A stretch of 7,106 nt of DNA from Nanobdellota archaeon (lineage in GTDB: Archaea; Nanobdellota; Nanobdellia; Pacearchaeales; GW2011-AR1), in the NCBI GenBank assembly GCA_018816625.1, contig JAHIVR010000021.1, positions 1 to 7,106 of the forward strand, read 5' to 3'. Within the stretch, counting starts at the first letter, position 1; every line of letters begins with the position of its first letter. Of the stretch, positions 1-3,789 are shown piece after piece. Both the position numbers and the translations under genes were made by a program. The notes beneath the pieces were generated by a model. It saw only the letters and a list, made by a program, of their open reading frames with translations. It searched no databases and had not been told where the DNA came from.

Positions 1-141
1 TATATCAAAAGAACCATCTTTCACAGCACGATCCACTTTCTTTTTAGCTACTTCATCAAGAAGCCCAATGGTTCCTCTTTTTAATGACACACTTATTTTT
101 TCTTCTGGTTTCTTTTCATCTAGACTGTTTGAATCTTTCAT
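1..141 (-). CDS. Unrecognised protein, N-terminal 47 residues only
   Basis: This is the 5' end of a minus-strand gene that runs off the left edge of the window; 47 codons are open from an ATG at 141 with no stop. The product starts with a charged, probably disordered stretch (MKDSNSLDEKKPEEK). It then has ISVSLKRGTIGLLDEVAKKK, an alternating strand followed by a helix. That pattern loosely resembles the N-terminus of ribbon-helix-helix DNA-binding proteins, but the resemblance is weak and I do not assign a family. The gene has its own promoter: a TATA element lies about 70 bases before the ATG, predicting a leader of roughly 44 bases, unlike the other genes here. A G-rich Shine-Dalgarno-like element lies in that leader. 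The frame and start are well supported; the function is unknown. Confidence 0.6.
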   Translation of the reverse strand, partial: MKDSNSLDEKKPEEKISVSLKRGTIGLLDEVAKKKVDRAVKDGSFDI

Positions 142-157
142 TCTACAAAAGTTAATT

Positions 158-165
158 CCCCCTTA
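158..165 (-). promoter_or_regulatory. Shine-Dalgarno-like element of the partial gene
   Basis: On the minus strand this reads TAAGGGGG, which could pair with the end of 16S rRNA (complement TAAGGAGG) if one G-U pair is allowed. The gap to the ATG at 141 is 16 bases, longer than the usual 5-10, so its use as a ribosome binding site is uncertain. No alternative in-frame start codon lies closer to it. Confidence 0.35.
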
Positions 166-202
166 TCAAATTTTGTAAGTTTTAGTCAATTTGTGCAGGA
201 GA

Positions 203-216
203 TATATATATAAAAA
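203..216 (-). promoter_or_regulatory. TATA box for the partial gene at 1-141
   Basis: The minus strand reads TTTTTATATATATA, preceded by a purine-rich CGAAAAA that resembles an archaeal BRE. The best-matching core (207-214) is centred about 70 bases before the start codon. Initiation about 25 bases downstream would give a leader near 44 bases. Confidence 0.55.
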
Positions 217-243
217 TTTTTCGGTAATACTGTTCTTATGGTT

Positions 244-274
244 AGTAACTTTATAGTAGGTATAACTCGTTACT
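244..274 (-). other. Two-part inverted repeat at the dtdA stop codon
   Basis: On the plus strand, AGTAAC (244-249) is complementary to GTTACT (269-274). Nested inside, TTATA (251-255) pairs with TATAA (261-265) around the 5-base loop GTAGG. In dtdA mRNA this folds as an 11-pair hairpin with a small 1/3 internal loop, and its first arm overlaps the UAA stop codon (270-272). No strong U-run follows it on the minus strand, so it is not a standard intrinsic terminator. It could be a 3'-end stabiliser, a processing site or chance. Confidence 0.4.
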
Positions 275-1097
275 TATCAATATCGCTCGTCTTTTTCCAG
301 GCAATATAGTTTTTTTCAAGAATGCCAATTATCCTCTGTCTTTCTTCACTATTGAAAGCCTTCCAGTCAATTACTGCAAAATCAACATCTTCTTCTGTTT
401 TTGTAATTGCCTCTTTTATCATTTCTTCTGTTATAGGTGAAGCGTATGTTGGAATTATGTGTGAGAGAGCAACATTAGAAACTTCTTGTATTTTATTGAA
501 GTTTGGACAATAATGAGGCCCACCAATCCCTATTGCAATTTCTCTATAGGGAGACGGTTCAAAAGTATTTATTGAATCGGCAATTGTTTTTGCTATTACA
601 AATCCGGCCTTTCTGTCTCTCCATTGTTCTTCACTGCTCCCAATTTCTATGAAAACACAAGGCTTGTTTATTAGTGGCCCATGATGGGTTACCTCAAGAG
701 TTATCTCGTAGTCTGTTATCTCGTATTGTTTTGCTACTTCGTTTAGTATTTCAAACATGTGTTTTTGGAATAATGCTGAGGTTGGGCAGACTTTTCCCAT
801 CTCCCCACCAAGATCTGCAGTTCTCCAGTTTCCCGGAACGTGAACAGAAAGAGATTTTGTCCCTTTCTCTGACCTATGAGTGCAAGGAAAGATAACAAAA
901 TCATACTGATTTATCTTGTTCATATCAAGATTACCATTATACAGAACCTCATCTTCAGTTAGATAAAAATCAAAACTAGGTTCGTTTGCCATCCCAGAGA
1001 CTAAAGGGTTCTTTTTAAATTGGGATAGGTTTGTTGTTATGTTCTTTGCTGCAGGATTATTTTTACTTGCAACTATGAGAAATTTCTTGTAAGTCAT
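270..1097 (-). CDS. dtdA: D-aminoacyl-tRNA deacylase, archaeal DtdA (GEK1/DTD2) family
   Basis: This enzyme hydrolyses the ester bond of D-aminoacyl-tRNAs, recycling tRNA and keeping D-residues out of protein; it acts in the cytoplasm. The 275-residue product is full length for the family. The signature blocks are in order: HRS (74-76) followed by HVPGNW (86-91), EVTHHGP (135-141), EIGSSEEQW (151-159) and GIGGPHYCPNF (190-200). The conserved His/Glu clusters are the expected metal-binding and catalytic surface. The ATG overlaps the stop codon of the upstream bacilliredoxin-like gene in an ATGA, implying one transcript and translational coupling; no separate TATA box was found. An inverted repeat covers the stop codon. 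Plant and archaeal members are also known to clear aldehyde-modified D-aminoacyl-tRNAs. Identification is secure. Confidence 0.95.
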   Translation of the reverse strand: MTYKKFLIVASKNNPAAKNITTNLSQFKKNPLVSGMANEPSFDFYLTEDEVLYNGNLDMNKINQYDFVIFPCTHRSEKGTKSLSVHVPGNWRTADLGGEMGKVCPTSALFQKHMFEILNEVAKQYEITDYEITLEVTHHGPLINKPCVFIEIGSSEEQWRDRKAGFVIAKTIADSINTFEPSPYREIAIGIGGPHYCPNFNKIQEVSNVALSHIIPTYASPITEEMIKEAITKTEEDVDFAVIDWKAFNSEERQRIIGILEKNYIAWKKTSDIDK

Positions 1098-1411
1098 TTT
1101 ATATTTTTCCCTATATCTTCTTTAGTTATGTCTGAATAATTAAGAACGAAATATGGTTTTCTCTTTTTTAGGCCTATGAGTTGTGGAGACTCGTGTTTAA
1201 TTCCAAGGGTTGAGGCTATTTCATTCGAAAGAGGTCTTTCTGTTTGTACTATAACCCTGTAAACATTCTGTCCGCTAGTTTTCATGTACTCCTCAACCTG
1301 TTTATTTCCTGCTACAGAGAAGGGGCATGTTGAACTATGTCTTAAAATAAAGACCGGGCGATCTGAACTTTTTTCCAAAACAGATGATAAAGAGAGTATT
1401 TGCTTGAACAT
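1094..1411 (-). CDS. Bacilliredoxin/YtxJ-like thioredoxin-fold protein (DUF2847 type)
   Basis: The 105-residue product matches the YtxJ/BrxC family pattern. It has strand-forming PVFILRHSSTCPFS with a single active-site Cys (C29 in TCPFS, residues 28-32). ERPLSNEIA (58-66) follows, then GIKHESPQLIGL (70-81), which carries the cis-proline loop of the thioredoxin fold (P76), and a final YSDIT (92-96). Length is typical. In Bacillota these monothiol proteins remove bacillithiol from protein cysteines. Archaea are not known to make bacillithiol, so the thiol partner here is unknown. The family's usual SHW before the final IT is replaced by YSD. It is first in an operon, overlapping dtdA by four bases, and has its own TATA box 25-26 bases before the ATG, so its mRNA is probably leaderless. 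The family call is firm; the function in an archaeon is inferred. Confidence 0.85.
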   Translation of the reverse strand: MFKQILSLSSVLEKSSDRPVFILRHSSTCPFSVAGNKQVEEYMKTSGQNVYRVIVQTERPLSNEIASTLGIKHESPQLIGLKKRKPYFVLNYSDITKEDIGKNIK

Positions 1412-1432
1412 GTTTTACTCGAGAATCTTTAG

Positions 1433-1440
1433 TTTAAATA
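1433..1440 (-). promoter_or_regulatory. TATA box for the bacilliredoxin-dtdA operon
   Basis: The minus strand reads TATTTAAA, with an A-rich BRE-like stretch just upstream. Its centre is about 25.5 bases from the first base of the ATG at 1411, which predicts that transcription starts at or next to the start codon. No Shine-Dalgarno sequence is present. Confidence 0.65.
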
Positions 1441-1451
1441 ATTTTGTTGTC

Positions 1452-1955
1452 TTATAAGGTAACCCCAATTGAATCCAAATAGTACTCCCCCACAACTGAA
1501 TCTAATCTTTTTGAATGGGTCCCGTTTGTGAAGGTTGTCGCCTCTCTAGCTGCAGCAACCATAGGCCTTTTTTTCCACCCGTCTGGCATTGGGACAAAAA
1601 TATTTTCTATTCCAGCTTCCTGTAGATAGGGTATACATCTCACACAAGTAAATGTCCTATGCATGAATAATTGACCTGTTCTAGGAAAGAACCCAGCCAC
1701 ATACAAATCAGCCCCTTGAGTGTCTTCAAGATGCATGAGGGCATCGTGTAATGCTTCTACCTCCGAATGATTAGCCATTCCTTGTTTTAGAACTCTTTCC
1801 AACCGAAATGCAGGGGGGGCTATTGCTCTGTTAAATCCTCTTCCAATTACCCTTCCTTCTTTCAAAATTAAACTACCATATCTTTCATTCCCTTTAGACC
1901 TTGTGGCAGTCTGGATGCAATCCCTATAAAGAGGATCAGCGAATATTTTAGGCAT
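1452..1955 (-). CDS. Cytidine/deoxycytidylate deaminase-fold protein, substrate unknown
   Basis: The 167-residue protein has the zinc-dependent deaminase layout. H63 and E65 lie in NHSEVEAL (62-69), the HxE motif supplying one zinc ligand and the proton-shuttling Glu. C104 and C107 lie in FTCVRC (102-107), the remaining zinc ligands. AGIENIFVP after the CxxC is the usual strand-helix-strand of the fold. The proline normally before the first Cys (PCxxC) is Thr here. The C-terminal 45 residues, with DGWKKRP and HSKRLDS, match nothing I recognise. The substrate could be a free nucleotide, nucleoside or modified base. The gene has its own TATA box 25-26 bases upstream and no leader. G+C is about 46% in four hand-counted lines against about 27% in the adjoining peptidase gene, suggesting different ancestry. 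A run of seven C in the coding strand (1813-1819) encodes Pro-Pro. Confidence 0.75.
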   Translation of the reverse strand: MPKIFADPLYRDCIQTATRSKGNERYGSLILKEGRVIGRGFNRAIAPPAFRLERVLKQGMANHSEVEALHDALMHLEDTQGADLYVAGFFPRTGQLFMHRTFTCVRCIPYLQEAGIENIFVPMPDGWKKRPMVAAAREATTFTNGTHSKRLDSVVGEYYLDSIGVTL

Positions 1956-1976
1956 GATCAGGCTTAAGAGTGTATC

Positions 1977-1984
1977 TATATAAA
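1977..1984 (-). promoter_or_regulatory. TATA box for the deaminase-like gene
   Basis: The minus strand reads TTTATATA, the archaeal consensus, preceded by ATAAAAC, a BRE-like element. Its centre is 25.5 bases from the ATG at 1955, predicting a leaderless transcript. Confidence 0.75.
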
Positions 1985-2004
1985 GTTTTATGAAACAGAA
2001 ATAA

Positions 2005-2451
2005 TCACTTCATGGCTATAAACCATCTTTTCTCTTTCTCATAATTCACATTAGATTTCCATAGCTTTTCAAAAAAACTTATCTTATATTTTTTTCTTGG
2101 TCTTTTATAAGGATCAAGCAGATAAACAAAATCCTTATCAACCTTTTTTAAAACTGAAAAATGGCTAAATTTTTCAGGAGTGTGGGTGTAGGAGATAATA
2201 ATGAAATAGCCTTTTTCATAATATTCTCTTAAATCTTGTATGTTGGCATTTCTTTTAACAACATAATCAAGCTTGTATTTTTCTGCTACTGGTGGAAAGG
2301 CTTTGTGCCATGTTCCCACAATCTTGTTTGTCCTAAGCATTTTTGCTAATGCTTTCTCTGATTTTCTTATACTAAAATGTCTGAGAGCCATCCTCATACA
2401 AGCTGCTCCACAAGTATACTCTGTTTCCTGAAAATAATGATGATAATCCAT
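2005..2451 (-). CDS. Single-domain C39-like cysteine peptidase
   Basis: The 148-residue product resembles the C39 papain-like peptidase fold seen at the N-terminus of bacteriocin exporters and as free-standing proteins. Counting from this start, C14 in TEYTCGAAC is the nucleophile and Q8, six residues before it, is the expected oxyanion-hole Gln. H97 in SHFSVL is the general base, and D113 in VYLLDP completes the triad. There is no transporter domain, membrane helix or signal peptide, so it probably acts in the cytoplasm, or on the inner membrane face. The frame extends seven codons upstream to a TTG at 2472, but that codon lies inside the TATA box. The ATG at 2451 sits 24-25 bases after the box, exactly as in neighbouring genes. 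The substrate is unknown. The gene ends 49 bases before the deaminase ATG and is very AT-rich (about 27% G+C). Confidence 0.8.
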   Translation of the reverse strand: MDYHHYFQETEYTCGAACMRMALRHFSIRKSEKALAKMLRTNKIVGTWHKAFPPVAEKYKLDYVVKRNANIQDLREYYEKGYFIIISYTHTPEKFSHFSVLKKVDKDFVYLLDPYKRPRKKYKISFFEKLWKSNVNYEKEKRWFIAMK

Positions 2452-2470
2452 TATGAAAGATAATTTTAAC

Positions 2471-2480
2471 AATATAAAAA
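2471..2480 (-). promoter_or_regulatory. TATA box for the C39-like peptidase
   Basis: The minus strand reads TTTTTATATT after AAAACC, a BRE-like stretch. It lies 24-25 bases upstream of the ATG at 2451 and overlaps the in-frame TTG at 2472. It therefore decides the start in favour of the ATG. Confidence 0.65.
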
Positions 2481-2503
2481 GGTTTTGAGAAGATTAAGAT
2501 AAA

Positions 2504-2511
2504 TTTAAAAA
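2504..2511 (+). promoter_or_regulatory. TATA box for the small membrane protein
   Basis: TTTAAAAA is centred 25.5 bases before the ATG at 2533. It stands about 25 bases from the divergent peptidase TATA box, so the two promoters face away from each other within 81 bases and may compete for, or share, factor binding. Confidence 0.6.
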
Positions 2512-2532
2512 TTGTAAGGGCTTCTCCTTTAC

Positions 2533-2781
2533 ATGAATGATCTGGTAAAGTTTATTATCGGAACTGTGGTTTTGATTATAGGTATTCCAATAGGAAACTT
2601 CCTTGCAAAACTAACAAAAGAAGAATTAAAAGATGGGCAGCTTTGGTTTCATATAATAATTATCGCTAGTTTTGTTGGCGCAATACTTAGTTTGGTTTGG
2701 AGAAACGATGTTTTTTTGTTTTCTTTCCTGTTTATAGTTATTGTTACAAGTAGGAGTTTGATTGTTAAAAAGAAGAAATAA
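2533..2781 (+). CDS. Small three-helix integral membrane protein
   Basis: This 82-residue protein has no family I can name. Three hydrophobic segments are visible: about residues 5-26 (containing VVLIIGIPIGNFLA), 38-56 (FHIIIIASFVGAILSLVW) and 58-76 (DVFLFSFLFIVIVTSR). The loop between the first two is polar and lysine-bearing (KLTKEELKDGQ), and the C-terminus ends in four lysines. By the positive-inside rule that loop and the C-terminus face the cytoplasm and the N-terminus faces out. The GIPIG turn followed by the acidic-basic LTKEELKDG loop is the most distinctive part and would be the best search query. The gene has its own TATA box 25-26 bases upstream and no ribosome binding site, so it is probably leaderless. 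It stands alone, divergent from the peptidase and 81 bases before dphB. Confidence 0.75.
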   Translation: MNDLVKFIIGTVVLIIGIPIGNFLAKLTKEELKDGQLWFHIIIIASFVGAILSLVWRNDVFLFSFLFIVIVTSRSLIVKKKK

Positions 2782-2833
2782 GAAGTTTTAAGATCAAATA
2801 TAAAATTTTTACCTAAACTCATCTTACGAAGAG

Positions 2834-2840
2834 TTTAAAA
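2834..2840 (+). promoter_or_regulatory. TATA box and BRE for dphB
   Basis: CGAAGAG directly followed by TTTAAAA forms a BRE-plus-TATA pair. The box is centred 26 bases before the ATG at 2863, which predicts a leaderless dphB mRNA. Confidence 0.7.
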
Positions 2841-2862
2841 CTCCATTTTTTCTCTCAATTCC

Positions 2863-3567
2863 ATGTTATACCTAATCGGTCTTGGCCTTAATTTTGATGG
2901 GATATCTAGCTATGGGATAGAGATAGCTAAGAGATGCAAAAGATTGTACTTGGAAAGTTATACTGTTGATTTCCCTTATGCAAAGGGAGATTTGCAAGAA
3001 TTGATAGGAAAAAAGTTAATCGATGCTGATAGGTCAAAAGTTGAGTCACTAGAATTAGTTGACGAGGCTAAGAAAATGGATGTTGGTTTGTTAATATATG
3101 GGAGCCCTTTAATGGCCACAACCCACATAACACTTATACAAGAAGCAAAGGCTTCTGGAATAAAAGCTAAAGCAATACATGCTGGATCTGTGTTTGATGC
3201 TGTTGCTGAAACCGGGTTGCAATTATATAAATTTGGAAAAATAACAAGCATACCTAATTTTAAAGCAGATAGTTTTGCTAAAACAATACAAGAAAACCTT
3301 TCTATGCACGCCCACTCATTAATATTGGTTGATATTGGAATGGAGTTTGTTGATGCCCTAGAGAGCCTTGAAAACGCGTTAAAGATACACGGAATAAAAC
3401 TAGACAAGATAGTTATTTGTCAGACTCTTGGAACAAAAAACAAGAAAATAATGTATAAAACTCTTGAGGAAGCACGGGGTTTAACAGGAGTTAGAAGACC
3501 TTATTGCATAGTAATTCCTAGTAAATTACATTTTGCTGAAAAGGAATTTCTTGAGACATTTAAATAG
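2863..3567 (+). CDS. dphB: Diphthine synthase (S-adenosylmethionine-dependent methyltransferase)
   Basis: DphB methylates the modified histidine precursor on elongation factor 2 using S-adenosylmethionine, the middle step of diphthamide synthesis; it acts in the cytoplasm. The 234-residue product begins with MLYLIGLGLN, the glycine-rich first strand of the tetrapyrrole-methylase fold. It continues with YLESYT (29-34), VESLELVDEAK (60-70), ATTH (85-88) and GLQLYKFGKITSIP (118-131). It ends with the C-terminal IVIPSKLHFAEKEFL (216-230). These blocks are in the family order. Two conserved positions differ from what I expect: the GDP loop before ATTH reads GSP (S81), and the usual NAS segment reads HAGS (106-109). 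The length is slightly short for the family. The gene is monocistronic by its promoter, with a T-rich stretch about 60 bases after the stop. Confidence 0.93.
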   Translation: MLYLIGLGLNFDGISSYGIEIAKRCKRLYLESYTVDFPYAKGDLQELIGKKLIDADRSKVESLELVDEAKKMDVGLLIYGSPLMATTHITLIQEAKASGIKAKAIHAGSVFDAVAETGLQLYKFGKITSIPNFKADSFAKTIQENLSMHAHSLILVDIGMEFVDALESLENALKIHGIKLDKIVICQTLGTKNKKIMYKTLEEARGLTGVRRPYCIVIPSKLHFAEKEFLETFK

Positions 3568-3576
3568 AAATTCGGG

Positions 3577-3598
3577 GTTCGCCTAGGCTTTAACGAAC
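3577..3598 (+). other. Short hairpin after dphB
   Basis: GTTCG (3577-3581) can pair with CGAAC (3594-3598), extended by a G-U pair, around a 12-base loop that contains the palindrome CCTAGG. It lies 10 bases after the dphB stop. Followed 30 bases later by a T-run, it may contribute to 3'-end formation. It resembles the start of a tRNA T-arm, but no tRNA is present. Confidence 0.3.
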
Positions 3599-3615
3599 TA
3601 AAAATTCTCGAAACC

Positions 3616-3623
3616 TTTAAATA
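3616..3623 (+). promoter_or_regulatory. TATA box and BRE before the micro-ORF
   Basis: CGAAACC directly followed by TTTAAATA is among the best BRE-plus-TATA matches in the window. Its centre is 25.5 bases before the ATG at 3645, the same spacing as the annotated leaderless genes. This is the main reason to take the micro-ORF seriously. Confidence 0.6.
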
Positions 3624-3628
3624 AAAGC

Positions 3629-3639
3629 TTTTTTTCTTT
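3629..3639 (+). terminator. Oligo-T stretch, possible dphB terminator
   Basis: Seven T, one C and three T (TTTTTTTCTTT) lie about 60 bases after the dphB stop. Archaeal RNA polymerase terminates at such T-runs without needing a hairpin. The run lies between the TATA box at 3616-3623 and the predicted start at 3645, so it could end dphB transcripts without affecting the next one. Confidence 0.45.
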
Positions 3640-3644
3640 AATCC

Positions 3645-3742
3645 ATGGTTGCAGATGGTTTGAATAGGGGAATCATCTCAGCCATTGCTTTATCTATTAT
3701 TATGTAATTGCCTGGCTTGTAGCTGGGCTTGTAACACCATAG
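3645..3742 (+). pseudogene. Leaderless micro-ORF for a one-helix membrane peptide, broken by a frame change
   Basis: An ATG at 3645, 25.5 bases after a good TATA box, opens a 20-codon frame (MVADGLNRGIISAIALSIIM) ending at TAA 3705-3707. If the reading frame slips back one base after the last ATG codon, it continues VIAWLVAGLVTP to TAG 3740-3742. The joined 32-residue product has a short charged N-terminus and about 22 consecutive hydrophobic residues, the length of one membrane helix. Hydrophobicity continuing smoothly across the frame change is unlikely for non-coding DNA. I therefore read it as a small gene with a one-base indel, whether a true mutation, a sequencing or assembly error, or a programmed shift. 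I recognise no family. It could also be a genuine 20-residue peptide or chance. Confidence 0.4.
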
Positions 3743-3753
3743 ATAGCAGTAAA

Positions 3754-3760
3754 TTTAAAA
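3754..3760 (+). promoter_or_regulatory. TATA box for ileS
   Basis: TTTAAAA is preceded by AGTAAA. Its centre is 33 bases before the ileS ATG, so a leader of about 6-8 bases is predicted. AAGGA at 3783-3787 is only two bases from the ATG, too close for an ordinary ribosome binding site; AGGA at 3777-3780 has good spacing but probably lies upstream of the transcript start. Confidence 0.55.
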
Positions 3761-3789
3761 GTTAAACAAGACAAGTAGGATAAAGGAAA

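Larger units (their letters stand above)
3545..3623 (+). repeat. Imperfect 22-base direct repeat across the dphB 3' end
   Basis: Bases 3545-3566 (the last codons and most of the stop codon of dphB) match bases 3602-3623 at 18 of 22 positions, with the units offset by 57 bases. The second copy ends in the TTTAAATA that serves as TATA box for the micro-ORF. It may be a small tandem duplication that created a promoter, or chance in AT-rich DNA. Confidence 0.35.

Noticed and set aside
201..216. TA dinucleotide run as a microsatellite
   Set aside because: It is only about five units long and is better explained as an extended TATA box with a BRE-like stretch beside it.
322..895. Plus-strand open frames opposite dtdA
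   Set aside because: They run antisense across the conserved DtdA blocks and encode nothing recognisable.
2976..3407. A 143-codon open frame on the minus strand inside dphB
   Set aside because: It lies wholly inside a well-supported diphthine synthase gene, its product is Ser/Phe/Ile-rich as expected of antisense AT-rich coding DNA, and no promoter of its own was identified.
3574..3600. GGGGTTCG reminiscent of a tRNA T-arm
   Set aside because: No acceptor stem, anticodon arm or CCA-end pairing could be built around it in either direction.
3568..3789. Search for a C/D box RNA or riboswitch in the dphB-ileS gap
   Set aside because: No paired C (RUGAUGA) and D (CUGA) boxes, and no long conserved-looking stem, were visible; the gap is better described by the terminator, micro-ORF and ileS promoter.
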